NCBI GenBank assembly: GCA_023416995.1
Contig: JAEZGI010000045.1
Location: forward strand, 1-64,000
Source of the DNA: Bacteroidota bacterium
GTDB lineage: Bacteria > Bacteroidota > Bacteroidia > Chitinophagales > Chitinophagaceae
Length of the DNA: 64,000 nucleotides
Reading direction: 5' to 3'
Below are positions 53,384 through 63,193 of this stretch, piece after piece. Positions within the stretch are counted from its first letter, which is position 1, and each line of letters begins with the position of its first letter. The notes beneath the pieces were generated by a model. The model worked only from the letters and a program-made list of their open reading frames with translations, was not told the origin of the DNA and did no database searches. A program made the translations under genes and the position numbers.

Positions 53384-54496
53384 TCAATTTATATCCTGTG
53401 AGTTCTTAAGTTTTTCGATCATCTTAGTAACCCCATCTTTATTCAATGGATCCGGTGATTGTGGTAGCGCAAGCTGGGCATACTTTAAAGCGTTTTTGTA
53501 ATCACCAACTGCCGAATATCCCCTGGCAAGACCAACGCGTGTGGTAAACTCATTAGGGTTCTTGCGGTGGTTAAGTTGAAATACTTCCATGGCTTCTTTT
53601 GCTTTTTTCTGGCTGATTAACTCGCGGCCATACATATGCAGGTCCTGCATGCCTGCGATAGCCATTGATGCCTTCATAATCGCATCGGCTTCTGCATCGC
53701 GTCCCAGCTTGCGCAGGATACCTGCTTTCGTGGTGTGGGTCATGAAAACATTATTGCCACCAAACACCGGTCCCGACGCGGTATCGGCCCAAAGCAGCGC
53801 TTCTTCCAGGTTAGCATTGTTTTGAAGTGCCCATTGCGCGGCTTGTTGCCAGGCTGTCCAATGAAATCCTTTTTGACTTCTTAATTCAATCCGGAACATC
53901 GCTACCTGGTCATTGATATAATGAGTTTCAACCCGGAATGGAATTACCAGGTTTTCCCAGGCAAGACCAATGGTAGCAGCGCTGTCGTTCTGATCAGTGA
54001 ATTCAAAACGCAGACGCTCTACCGCTGTGTTTAATTTCACCGGTTTAACCTTTGCGCGCAAAACATCATCTTTGGGATCATAATAATAACTACCCCAGGC
54101 AGTGCTGGTGCGGGAAAGAATAAGTGTTGATTCGTTGGGTTCATAAGCCACAAACAAACCATAGGTGCCCGCCGGAACCGCCTGCCCCTCTACGACCACA
54201 TCATTTGAAAAAGTGATTGTTGTGTTTTCGTTTGCACCTGCGCGCCAGGGTGCTGCCTTACTGCTTCCAAAACCCTGGTCGGCAAAACCGGCATGAACCG
54301 GCCCGCTGCCCCAGATCTTGCCTTCCCGCCCACGCACTGCAGGGCGGCTGTATTGAATGGTAATGTTGGTGAGACCAACCTGTTCGGAAACACTGGCTTT
54401 TGGATTTTTACCGCTTGGTAGTACAGTTAATGGCGCCTGTGCAGCCAACTGTACACTCAGCGATGTAATGGTTAAGATGAAAAGTAAAGACTTCAT
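53384..54496 (-). CDS. Secreted DUF2911 protein with C-terminal TPR-like repeats
   Basis: A 370-aa protein with a signal peptide (MKSLLFILTITSLSVQLAAQ). The DUF2911 beta-sandwich covers about residues 25-190: TNITIQYSRPAVRGREGKIW, PWRAGANENTTITFSNDVVV, VPAGTYGLFVAYEP and AWGSYYYDPKDDVLRAKVKP. The C-terminal part is helical with TPR-like pairs (FTTRVGLARGYSAVGDYKNA). This is a common periplasmic or outer-membrane-associated protein of Bacteroidota with no known activity. It ends one base before the truncated EamA frame. Confidence 0.88.
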   Translation of the reverse strand: MKSLLFILTITSLSVQLAAQAPLTVLPSGKNPKASVSEQVGLTNITIQYSRPAVRGREGKIWGSGPVHAGFADQGFGSSKAAPWRAGANENTTITFSNDVVVEGQAVPAGTYGLFVAYEPNESTLILSRTSTAWGSYYYDPKDDVLRAKVKPVKLNTAVERLRFEFTDQNDSAATIGLAWENLVIPFRVETHYINDQVAMFRIELRSQKGFHWTAWQQAAQWALQNNANLEEALLWADTASGPVFGGNNVFMTHTTKAGILRKLGRDAEADAIMKASMAIAGMQDLHMYGRELISQKKAKEAMEVFQLNHRKNPNEFTTRVGLARGYSAVGDYKNALKYAQLALPQSPDPLNKDGVTKMIEKLKNSQDIN

Positions 54497-54666
54497 AAAA
54501 TAGTTTAAGTTGTGAATGTATGCAGCAATAAAACCGGCTGGCGCGGTTTTTTATTAAGGCCTGCTACCGGCAAAAGGGCGGTCATTGGTTTTGATAAATG
54601 GTAAAAGCCGGTATGCTTTAACAGCCTATCGCTCCACAAACCGCAACGCTAACGTTCAAAAAAAGC

Positions 54667-55713
54667 ATGAACACCAACATACACAAACTGGATCCTGGCG
54701 GGGTATTTCCCTATAAAAAGATCTTTAACCCGGCTATCACGAAATACGGGAATGGTTACCTGCTTGTATGCCGTTTGCAAAATCATGCAAGAGAGGGCGC
54801 CCTCGGTTTGGCCAGGCTCGATGATGCATTCAGGGTTGTAGGTGAAGCACATGTAATTGCAGATGCTCCATCAGGTAATAGCCATGTTATGCTGGAGGAT
54901 CCCAGGATCGTTAACATCAATGGTGAAATCTTTATTGCATACATAGAAAGCAGCCCGATACATTTATTTACGACTTACGTGGTTTTGGCGAAACTATCCG
55001 GTGCAGAACTGGTAAAACCCATCATTATTCCCTTTGAAAAAAACCATGATGCGTTTGTTCGTCTCCGTAAGTATGACCTGCATATCGAACCCGAACCTTC
55101 GGATGCGCCAACGTACCTGCCTTCACGGGAATGGATCATCGAAAAAAACTGGCAGTTTTTCTCTCTTGCCGGAAAGGCTTATTGTATCTACAGCGCCAAC
55201 CATACACACGATGTGTTCGAGTTTGATCTCAAAAATGGTGCTGTTCAAAAACGGTTCACAACCTATTTTGATTCGGGATGGTCGGCGGGTGACATCAGCG
55301 GCGGCGCAACGCCGGTTTTACATCCGGATGGCAGGTTTTATTCATTTTTTCATAGCTGGACGGCTGATGCAGAAAAAAGAAGAACCTATCATGCAGGTGT
55401 ATACGTGTTTGAAGCCAAACCGCCCTTTGCTGTGAAAGCTATCAGCCTTTCGCCTTTAGTAACGGCGCCCGCCACACCGAAAGGTCATGCAGTGATTTTC
55501 CCAGGCAGTGCGATTTTTGACGATGCAACTAACGAATGGGTGATCGCTGCAGGGCAACATGACGAGGATTGCGTTCTGCTTCGCATACAGCATGAAACGA
55601 TATTGTCTTCATTGGTTGATGTGAAACAAGTCAGTAAATGGAGGCGGGTGATCGGGCTTCAACTAGCCAGGGTAGGGAAGGGTATCAAGAAACGACTTCG
55701 CTTAACCCATTAA
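54667..55713 (+). CDS. GH130-like five-bladed propeller protein
   Basis: A 348-aa protein of the PH1107/GH130 type. Recognisable segments are FNPAITKYGNGYLLVCRLQN, VMLEDPRIVNINGEIFIAYI (the EDPRI motif with the catalytic Asp position), REWIIEKNWQFFSLAGKAY (EKNWxFF), HTHDVFEFD and GHAVIFPGSAIFDDATNEWV. GH130 members are phosphorylases or hydrolases acting on beta-mannosides. No signal peptide, so it is cytoplasmic. The family is broad and this member diverges, so an actual mannoside phosphorylase activity is uncertain. No mannan genes are adjacent. Confidence 0.7.
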   Translation: MNTNIHKLDPGGVFPYKKIFNPAITKYGNGYLLVCRLQNHAREGALGLARLDDAFRVVGEAHVIADAPSGNSHVMLEDPRIVNINGEIFIAYIESSPIHLFTTYVVLAKLSGAELVKPIIIPFEKNHDAFVRLRKYDLHIEPEPSDAPTYLPSREWIIEKNWQFFSLAGKAYCIYSANHTHDVFEFDLKNGAVQKRFTTYFDSGWSAGDISGGATPVLHPDGRFYSFFHSWTADAEKRRTYHAGVYVFEAKPPFAVKAISLSPLVTAPATPKGHAVIFPGSAIFDDATNEWVIAAGQHDEDCVLLRIQHETILSSLVDVKQVSKWRRVIGLQLARVGKGIKKRLRLTH

Positions 55714-55741
55714 GCAGTCATCATTACTGCTATGTCTTTTT
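55713..55741 (+). terminator. Weak terminator after the GH130-like gene
   Basis: A 6-bp stem (55713-55718 with 55726-55731) followed by a T-rich stretch. It begins on the stop codon. Confidence 0.4.
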
Positions 55742-55851
55742 AGACGCAACACATCACTTATAGCAATTTCATCTGCTAAAATGCTTAACAGCGAATGAAA
55801 AATTTTACGAAGCTGCCTTCAGTTTCCGGTTAAAGGTAGTTGAATGCTTTA

Positions 55852-57027
55852 TTACACCTTGATATAGATGCGTTTTTTATCCATCAGGTAAACGATCAGC
55901 CAATAAAACATCACAAGACTCAAAGCATATAACAACGAGCCGTTTTTAAGATTATCTGAAACCGGTTTGCAGATATTTTCATAAAACCAGGGCAGCGCGC
56001 TGGTGTAAACGGTTTTACCGGTTGTTGGGTCAACATGATCCTGCCAACGAAACAGCGCCAGCAATCTTGGCAGAAATCCACTTAAGACAAAAATAAATAA
56101 AGGGTTCTTTCCAAATACGTCAAAAAACCGGCTCCATGCGCCCTTTGCCTGGCGGAACTCGATCAGGTAGATCATGATAGATAATACTGTGATAGCCAGA
56201 CCCGATGTATATAACACGTAAGAACTGGTCCAGATCTTTTTGTTAATAGGAAACACCAGATCCCAGCACAGGCCGGTAAACACGAGGAGGGCTCCCGCCA
56301 CAAACAGGTTGGAAAGCATTTCATAGGTTTTGCCTTTTGCCTGGATATAATGGCCTGCAAAATAACCAAATAACACCTGTACAATGGAGGTGACCGTACT
56401 TAACAATCCTTCCGGATCAAATGGCACTCCCTCACCCTTATACATATGCGCAACCCCAAGTATAGCCTTATCAACAGCGGTGCCTATATAACCATCCATG
56501 CTATATGGATCACCGGGAGTTCCAAGCATCAGACACAACATCCAGTAAGCTATCAGTAGAATAAACCCTGCTACAAAGGCGCCTCTCAGTTTAAAATAAT
56601 ATACTATCAGCGATGCAAAAAAATAACTCAATGCGATCCTTTGTAAAACACCAAGGATGCGGATCCCTGAATCAGGATCGTTTGGATCTACCCAATGTTT
56701 TACAACCAGTGAATCTCCGCTCCATCGAACAAAGGGTGACCAGTTTAAAAACAATCCGATCGCAAAGATCAATAGTGTTCGTTTGAAAACTTTTTTAAGG
56801 AAAGCAGCCTGTCCCGCGGCCTGTAGTTTCGGCATCACAAACGCCATGGCATTCCCGACCGCAAAAAGAAAAAATGGAAACACCAGATCCGTCGGCGTAG
56901 CTCCGTGCCATTTAGCATGGCCGAAAGGAGCATATATATGTGCCCAGTTACCAGCATTATTTACAAGTATCATGAGTGCAACAGTGGCACCGCGAAATAC
57001 ATCGAGGGAATAAAATCGTTGGTTCAA
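55852..57027 (-). CDS. Heparan-alpha-glucosaminide acetyltransferase-like membrane protein (DUF5009/COG4299)
   Basis: A 391-aa membrane protein with a TTG start at 57027 and ten or so hydrophobic helices. It begins MNQRFYSLDVFRGATVALMI followed by LVNNAGNWAHIYAPFGHAKW and HGATPTDLVFPFFLFAVGNA, the highly conserved N-terminal region of COG4299 proteins related to the human lysosomal HGSNAT. The conserved His near HAKWHG is the likely acetyl-accepting residue. These proteins are thought to move acyl groups from cytoplasmic acetyl-CoA across the membrane to sugars. The target sugar is unknown. It is in a neighbourhood with several other carbohydrate genes. Confidence 0.85.
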   Translation of the reverse strand: MNQRFYSLDVFRGATVALMILVNNAGNWAHIYAPFGHAKWHGATPTDLVFPFFLFAVGNAMAFVMPKLQAAGQAAFLKKVFKRTLLIFAIGLFLNWSPFVRWSGDSLVVKHWVDPNDPDSGIRILGVLQRIALSYFFASLIVYYFKLRGAFVAGFILLIAYWMLCLMLGTPGDPYSMDGYIGTAVDKAILGVAHMYKGEGVPFDPEGLLSTVTSIVQVLFGYFAGHYIQAKGKTYEMLSNLFVAGALLVFTGLCWDLVFPINKKIWTSSYVLYTSGLAITVLSIMIYLIEFRQAKGAWSRFFDVFGKNPLFIFVLSGFLPRLLALFRWQDHVDPTTGKTVYTSALPWFYENICKPVSDNLKNGSLLYALSLVMFYWLIVYLMDKKRIYIKV

Positions 57028-57155
57028 GCAGTAGGTTTTAGCTAAGATAATAAAGATATATGCTTTGTCATATTTCCCCCTGAAAACAGTCGCGTTAAGC
57101 CATCATCTGGAAATTATCTATTCCTGATCTTAGCATCTCATTCAAAACTTGCATT

Positions 57156-57644
57156 ATGACTACCATTAAGGGAACACAAAACATAGTCCCTTTTCTTTGG
57201 TTCGATAATCGTGCTGAAGAGGCTATAAGGTTTTATACGGGCATCTTTCCCAATTCAAAAATTTCATTTATGAAAAAATGGGAGGAAGGTTCGGGATTTC
57301 CTGCAGGAACCATCATGCAGGCAGCCTTTACCATCAATGGATTGGATGTGTATGCTTTTGATGCCGGTCCCCAGTTTCCGTTTACAGAAGCCGTTTCATT
57401 TTACGTGTCGTGCAGTACCCAGGAAGAAATTGATCATTATTGGAACAGTCTTACTGAAGGTGGAGCCGAATCGCGATGTGGATGGCTCAAAGACAAGTTT
57501 GGTTTATCATGGCAAATCATCCCTTCCATTTTAGCCGAACGTTCAAAAAACGGTGATCCAAAACGCATGGGCCAGATGTTCCAGGCACTTCTTAAAATGA
57601 GTAAACTCAATATAGCCGAATTAGAGGCCGCTTATAATCAATAA
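57156..57644 (+). CDS. VOC-family protein (PhnB-like)
   Basis: A 162-aa protein of the vicinal-oxygen-chelate superfamily, PhnB-like branch: VPFLWFDNRAEEAIRFYTGI, FPNSKISFMKKWEEGSGFPA, GLDVYAFDAGPQFPFTEAVS and GGAESRCGWLKDKFGLSWQI. This branch has no assigned reaction in most bacteria. It lies alone and is ended by a clear terminator. Confidence 0.9.
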   Translation: MTTIKGTQNIVPFLWFDNRAEEAIRFYTGIFPNSKISFMKKWEEGSGFPAGTIMQAAFTINGLDVYAFDAGPQFPFTEAVSFYVSCSTQEEIDHYWNSLTEGGAESRCGWLKDKFGLSWQIIPSILAERSKNGDPKRMGQMFQALLKMSKLNIAELEAAYNQ

Positions 57645-57667
57645 TAGTATTCCCGTTCTCTATATGC

Positions 57668-57691
57668 AGCCACCTTCCGGGTGGCTTTTTT
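57668..57691 (+). terminator. Intrinsic terminator after the VOC gene
   Basis: Perfect 7-bp stem (57668-57674 with 57680-57686), 5-base loop and a T run. The rest of the 308-base gap up to 57952 shows no convincing gene. Confidence 0.88.
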
Positions 57692-57952
57692 CTGTCCGAT
57701 ACTAAGTAACACCTCTTTCAGACAGGTAAAAGTGGCCAGTTGATATTTTTCCCCTTAACGGGGAATGTCTGTTATTGCTATGCCTGATGTTAAAATATTT
57801 TAATTCGTAAAACGGGTATCCATGGCGATCTTCATACTCATCCCCCTCCAACTGTAGCATTGGTACACTATTTTGACAATAGATAACAGCAGCATAATGC
57901 AATATATTAGTGCTGGTATTATTACGATCAAAAGGGCAAACAGTAACTAGTT

Positions 57953-58960
57953 ATGGCAGATCAAAACGGATTTCTTTCCCTGTTCGGGGCACCTGAAATA
58001 GCACTTTCCAAGCTGGAGGACATCAGCAAAAATTCACCGGAGATCATTGTTTGGGCAGCACCCATTATGTTCTTTTTTGTTTTGCTTGAATGGTATATTT
58101 CACGAAAACAGCACAAAGAGCTATATAACAGGGCGGAAACGCTTGGGTCGGTGATGGTTGGTGTTGGCAATGTGGCCATTGCTTTTGCCATGAAACTGGG
58201 ATTGATCTACCTTATCGTTGTTATTTATAACCTGGTACCATGGCGCATGCATTTCAGCTGGTGGACCCTGATCCCCTGTTACATTATTTTCGATTTCTGC
58301 AGTTACTGGGCACATCGCATCTCGCATCAACAGCGATTTTTCTGGGCCACGCATGTAGTGCATCATAGCGGTGAACATTATAATCTTTCAGTTTCATTCA
58401 GGCTTAGCTGGGTTCAGCACCTCAAGATCATCTTTTTCGCGCCTGTAGCATTCCTGGGTTTTCATCCCATCATATTTTTTATCGTAAACCAGATCGCTGT
58501 ATTGTTTCAGTTTTGGGTGCATACAGAATACATCGGCAGGTTGCATCCAGTGATTGAATATATATTTGCTACTCCTTCCAATCACAGGGTACATCATGGT
58601 TCACAGGAGCAGTATATCAACAAAAATTATGCAGCTACCTTCATTATCTGGGATCGCATTTTTGGCACCTTTCAAAGAGAAGAAGAACCGGTGAAATACG
58701 GAATCACACACAATATTCCGCACAAAGCAAATCCATTGTACATCGTATTTCATGAATTCATTGATATCTGGAAAGATCTCCGGTCGGCCAGGTCAGTAAA
58801 AGAGTTTTTCTTTTACCTTTTTGGTAACCCCATAGCTATTGCAAAACGTAAAGAGCAAGCCGGGTCCTCGGCGATTCCACGAACTATTGAAGAGCACAGG
58901 GAATTGCAGGCAAGGGAACAACTGGCAAAGCAAACCGAACCATATTCCCGGATCAAATAA
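57953..58960 (+). CDS. Sterol desaturase/fatty acid hydroxylase family membrane protein
   Basis: A 335-aa membrane protein with about four helices before the catalytic part. The di-iron histidine boxes are present in order: HRISH, HVVHHSGEHYN and HRVHHGSQEQYINKNY. Members hydroxylate or desaturate lipids such as fatty acids, sterols or carotenoids using oxygen; alkylglycerol monooxygenase and related bacterial proteins share the layout. The lipid substrate cannot be told. The last eight bases overlap the end of the convergent hybrid kinase gene. Confidence 0.9.
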   Translation: MADQNGFLSLFGAPEIALSKLEDISKNSPEIIVWAAPIMFFFVLLEWYISRKQHKELYNRAETLGSVMVGVGNVAIAFAMKLGLIYLIVVIYNLVPWRMHFSWWTLIPCYIIFDFCSYWAHRISHQQRFFWATHVVHHSGEHYNLSVSFRLSWVQHLKIIFFAPVAFLGFHPIIFFIVNQIAVLFQFWVHTEYIGRLHPVIEYIFATPSNHRVHHGSQEQYINKNYAATFIIWDRIFGTFQREEEPVKYGITHNIPHKANPLYIVFHEFIDIWKDLRSARSVKEFFFYLFGNPIAIAKRKEQAGSSAIPRTIEEHRELQAREQLAKQTEPYSRIK

Positions 58961-61900
58961 TTGGCTGGGATTGCTTTAATGGCAACACTATTTTAAAGCT
59001 TGCACCATTGCCTTTAATACCTGTTGCTGATATTGAACCATGATGCCGCTGCACAATACGTTTACACAATGATAAACCCAGACCTGTGCCTTCATACCGG
59101 TCTCGTGAATTGAGCCGGGTAAACGCGTCAAAGATCTTTTCTCCAAACTCGGGGTCAAATCCGATTCCATTGTCTTTTATTGTTATCGTCACTGCTGAAT
59201 TATCATTTGAAGTGTTGCCTTCAATAGAAATACGTGCCGGCGTTTCTTCGTTTGTGAACTTCAGGGCATTATTAATCAGGTTATAAAACAACTGGTAGAT
59301 CAAAACGCGCGCGCCCTCGATTGCCGGCAGATCCTTAGTTGTTATAACGGCATTTTTCTGCTGTATTAAAAGCTCAAGGTCCTGTTCGGCCTGGCTGACT
59401 ATCTCACTTAATTCTATGAGGTCAGGCAATTGTTCATCGCCATTCAACATAGAATAATTAAGCACGCCTTCAATCATCATCATCATCCGGTCGGTGGCAG
59501 CATATAGTTTTGAGAGGTACACTGCTCCTTTCTCCGAGAGTGTTGTGTTTTTATCTTCCCGTAGCCGCCCGGCGAAGGTCCTGATCTTTCTTAACGGTTC
59601 CTTCAGGTCATGACTCGCTACATGGGCAAATTGTTGCAGATCGTTGTTAGATCTTTGTAGTTCGTCTGTGCGTTCGGCAATCAGACTTTCGAGTTGATGT
59701 TCGATTTGCTTTTGTTCCTGTATGTTGGTGCAGGAGCCAATCCATCTTGATACGGTTCCGTCATCTTTTAAAACGGGTACACCCTGTACATAGAACCAGA
59801 AATATTCCCCGTCTTTTCGCAATAAGCGCATTTGTGCACGATAAACCACTGCTTCGCGCAAACTCCGTTCCCACATTCGGGTCACAACAGGCAGATCCTG
59901 TGGATGAATAATCTTCGGCCAGGTTTCAGCGGATGGCTGTTTGCCTGTAAACTCTGCCCAACGATTACATGCGTAGATCATGGCTCCATCAGCGTCGGTT
60001 ATCCATACCAGTTGAGGAAGCATTTCTGCCAGGTTCCGGAATTGTTCCTCGCTTTCTTTTAAGCTGTCGGTGGCTAACTTTTGTTCATGAACATCGAGCA
60101 CTGATCCAATAAGTCCTTCAAAATTACCTTCTTTATCAAACCTGGGTTCCCCATGATCGAGCGACCAGCGGTAGCTACCGTCTTTTTGACGCAGCCGGTA
60201 TAGACTTATAAAAGGCGTACGTGTGTTGCTGGCCTCCATAAAACGGGCTGCAACTTCTTCCGCATCATCGGGATGTGTGGCTTTTACCCAGCCGAGGCCC
60301 ATTGATTCTTCCTTTGTCTGGCCCGTTACATCATACCAGTTTTTATTCAAGTACTCACATTCTCCATCCACATTAGTGATCCATATTGTGGTTGGTAATG
60401 AGTCAGTGAGCCGTCTGAAATATTGTTCGCTGTTTTCGATCCGGCGCCTCACTTTTACCATATCTGTTATCTCGATCGCGAAGTTTAATATACCTTGTAT
60501 CTGCCCATTCGCGTCGAGCCAGGGCTGGAAGATGCTGTTGAAAAAGTGGTCCTCCAGTTCACCATTTTCATTTTTGAACTGAACACATCGTTCCATGGAT
60601 GAAATCGCGCGACCTTCCTGATACACCAGTTTCATGATGTCGAGGATCTCCTGTGATTCAAGTTCCGGATGCGCCTCTGTTAAAGTGAGTCCGGTAAAAT
60701 CCTTTTCACCAAAAATTGATTTGTTTTTCGGGTGGTATAACTCGTATCTGAATTCAGGCCCCCGAAACACATTAATGATAGCCGGAGCCTGCATGAAAAG
60801 ACTATAAAATTGTTGTTCTGTCTGACGTCTCACTTCCTGCACACGAATAACGTTTCTTACCCGGGCAAGAAGTTCATGCGATGAAAATGGTTTTATGAGA
60901 TAATCATCTGCGCCGGCGTTCAGCCCTTCAACACGCGCTTCCTCCCCCGCACGGGCAGACAGAAAAATCAAAGGGGTATTTCTTATGTCCAGATGCCCGC
61001 GGATCTTTTTCAGTAAACCAAATCCGTCCAGCACGGGCATCATGATATCAGAAATAATCAATGCGGGTTTTTCTGCGAGTGCGAGCCGGTATGCAGTTTC
61101 GCCATCATGGGCACCAATTACATTAAACTGTTGCGAAAGCAAACGCGACAGGTACTGGTAAATGTCCGGGTTATCTTCCGCAAGTAAAATGGTTCGCCTG
61201 GCAGTTCCAGGTAGAAGCTCGTCGGATTTCGGTTCTACGTTGCCGTTAGTGCCTTCAGCCGCTGGTTGCGTATTTGCCCATTGAGCCGATTCATCTATGA
61301 AAACATCGTTGTTCTCAGGCATAGAATTGGGGGCATCCCTGATCATGGTGGAATCCAGGTGAGCATTGCCTGTTGGGATCGTAATCGTAAAAACGGAACC
61401 CTCTCCCTGCACGCTGGCGGCACTGATTTCGCCACCGTGCAGCCGAACCAGTTCCCTTACCATCGCAAGACCGATGCCGGTACCCTCCTGGCTTCTTCCA
61501 CGATCATTAGCCACGCGATGGAACCTTTCAAAAACGCGGTTTAATTCTGATTCAGGAATACCAGTGCCGGTGTCTGCCACTTCGGTTAATACAAATTTTC
61601 CTTCCTGTTTAACAGTCACTGATATCTCACCCTGTCTTGTATATTTGAATGCGTTTGATAAGAGATTGAAGATTATCTTTTCCCACATGCCGTAGTCGAC
61701 ATAAACATCGTCCGAAATGGGCAGTGCCTGTATTTTAAGGGCGATCCCGGCTTTCTCGACCGCTGACCGAAAATTACTTGCAAGATCAGTAGTTAAAGCA
61801 CCAAGGTCCGTTTTAGAAAAGGAAGCTTCCAGCCTGCCCGCTTCGAGTCGTGAAAAATCCAGGAGATTATTAACCAGCTTTTGAAGCCGGCGCGCATTGC

Positions 61901-63026
61901 GTTGTACAATCTGAAGTCTGAATTTATTGTCCGCGTTGAGCGTTCCGTCTGCCAGCGCTTCTTCAACCGGACCCAACAGCAGGGTAAGCGGAGTGCGGAA
62001 CTCATGACTGATGTTCGAGAAAAATATGGTTTTCGCCCTGTCTATTTCGGCAAGTGCTTCCAGTTTTTTTCTTTCATGTTCCAGCGATTTTAGTGTATTG
62101 GATACCGTTACTAAAGTTCCGGCTACCGATTCAAAAAAAGCCTGGTATTCGGCATCCAGTAATCGCCTGGAACTTACACCTGCCAACATATAACCGAATA
62201 CTGTTCCGTCCTGCCAGCGAAGTGGAATGAGTAATGCTTCTTTTGGTTGTTCTGCCCAGGGACCCGCTGGTACCTGTTGAAAGTATTCATCAATATGATT
62301 AATACGGATCGTTTCACCCGATTGCAAAAGTTCGTCTGCCGGTAATGATTTTTTCAGTGCAATCGGCTTCGTGCTATTCACCATTTCGTCGCCCGGGGCT
62401 CGAAAAAACGCACAAAAGGGTATATCATAGGGATTTTCGCTGATGAGGGCGGTGGCTACATCAAAAAGTTTTTCCTGTTCGTATATTTTACTAAGAGCTT
62501 CAGTTAATTTTTGAAGAAACGTTGTTCGGCGGTTATGAACCACGCGGTGGGTGGTTTCAATTACAGCATTAAATACGCCTTCGACGCGTGCATTAGTGCC
62601 AAGGATGGGTGTGAATGTAAAATCAAAATAACATTCTTCTGTGTAGCCATTTCGTTGCATGGGCAGCAGGGCATCGTTCGATCCCCCAGGTGTGCCACTA
62701 AAAGCTTTCTCAAATTGCGGTTGAATATCTGACCAGATTTCGGGCCATACTTCGATCGCTGGCTTCCCGAGTGCCCAGGGGTGTTTGTTGCCGGGAATCG
62801 GGCTCCATGCATCGTTGTAAAGCAGAACGAGATCTTCGCCCCAGTATATAGCTATGGGGAAGTTTGAATGCAGACAGATGCTTAATGCAGACTGCAATCC
62901 GGGCGACCATGTATTCACCGGTCCGAGCGGTGTGCTTGTCCAATCGTATTCACGGATGCGGCGGCCCATATCGCCACCTGACAAAAAAGCGTCAAAAAAC
63001 TGATTCCCGGATAGCGGTGTAGCCAT
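58953..63026 (-). CDS. Giant hybrid sensor kinase with two complete kinase modules flanking a receiver
   Basis: A 1357-aa soluble protein. In order: an N-terminal PAS-like domain (REYDWTSTPLGPVNTWSPGL), a GAF-like domain (~170-320), a first kinase module with His341 (FFSNISHEFRTPLTLLL) and complete ATP-binding boxes, a receiver with phospho-acceptor Asp660 (IISDIMMPVLDG), three PAS/PAC domains (~745-1110), and a second kinase module with His1139 (HVASHDLKEPLRKIR) and DNGIGFDPEFGEK plus GTGLGLSLCKRIV boxes. Both kinases look intact. No membrane helices and no DNA-binding output. Internal phosphorelay between the modules is possible; the final partner is unknown. It diverges from the sigma factor gene. 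Confidence 0.92.
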   Translation of the reverse strand: MATPLSGNQFFDAFLSGGDMGRRIREYDWTSTPLGPVNTWSPGLQSALSICLHSNFPIAIYWGEDLVLLYNDAWSPIPGNKHPWALGKPAIEVWPEIWSDIQPQFEKAFSGTPGGSNDALLPMQRNGYTEECYFDFTFTPILGTNARVEGVFNAVIETTHRVVHNRRTTFLQKLTEALSKIYEQEKLFDVATALISENPYDIPFCAFFRAPGDEMVNSTKPIALKKSLPADELLQSGETIRINHIDEYFQQVPAGPWAEQPKEALLIPLRWQDGTVFGYMLAGVSSRRLLDAEYQAFFESVAGTLVTVSNTLKSLEHERKKLEALAEIDRAKTIFFSNISHEFRTPLTLLLGPVEEALADGTLNADNKFRLQIVQRNARRLQKLVNNLLDFSRLEAGRLEASFSKTDLGALTTDLASNFRSAVEKAGIALKIQALPISDDVYVDYGMWEKIIFNLLSNAFKYTRQGEISVTVKQEGKFVLTEVADTGTGIPESELNRVFERFHRVANDRGRSQEGTGIGLAMVRELVRLHGGEISAASVQGEGSVFTITIPTGNAHLDSTMIRDAPNSMPENNDVFIDESAQWANTQPAAEGTNGNVEPKSDELLPGTARRTILLAEDNPDIYQYLSRLLSQQFNVIGAHDGETAYRLALAEKPALIISDIMMPVLDGFGLLKKIRGHLDIRNTPLIFLSARAGEEARVEGLNAGADDYLIKPFSSHELLARVRNVIRVQEVRRQTEQQFYSLFMQAPAIINVFRGPEFRYELYHPKNKSIFGEKDFTGLTLTEAHPELESQEILDIMKLVYQEGRAISSMERCVQFKNENGELEDHFFNSIFQPWLDANGQIQGILNFAIEITDMVKVRRRIENSEQYFRRLTDSLPTTIWITNVDGECEYLNKNWYDVTGQTKEESMGLGWVKATHPDDAEEVAARFMEASNTRTPFISLYRLRQKDGSYRWSLDHGEPRFDKEGNFEGLIGSVLDVHEQKLATDSLKESEEQFRNLAEMLPQLVWITDADGAMIYACNRWAEFTGKQPSAETWPKIIHPQDLPVVTRMWERSLREAVVYRAQMRLLRKDGEYFWFYVQGVPVLKDDGTVSRWIGSCTNIQEQKQIEHQLESLIAERTDELQRSNNDLQQFAHVASHDLKEPLRKIRTFAGRLREDKNTTLSEKGAVYLSKLYAATDRMMMMIEGVLNYSMLNGDEQLPDLIELSEIVSQAEQDLELLIQQKNAVITTKDLPAIEGARVLIYQLFYNLINNALKFTNEETPARISIEGNTSNDNSAVTITIKDNGIGFDPEFGEKIFDAFTRLNSRDRYEGTGLGLSLCKRIVQRHHGSISATGIKGNGASFKIVLPLKQSQPII

Positions 63027-63193
63027 ATAAAAATTTCACCATTGATTTGAATACAAATTAAGGCTAAATGATAGAAAGAATTTGCAAATGGCATGCCGTG
63101 TAGCCGCATTCTTTACCTCAGTACCCAATCTCCATATTATGTATCTTTCAGCTCCCGGATGACCCGGTGATATAGTGATGAAATATCTATGTG

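Noticed and set aside
57702..57902. 66-codon leftward frame in the gap before the sterol desaturase gene
   Set aside because: No recognisable domain, no Shine-Dalgarno, odd composition (many His, Tyr and Asn) and no neighbour on that strand; not supported as a gene.
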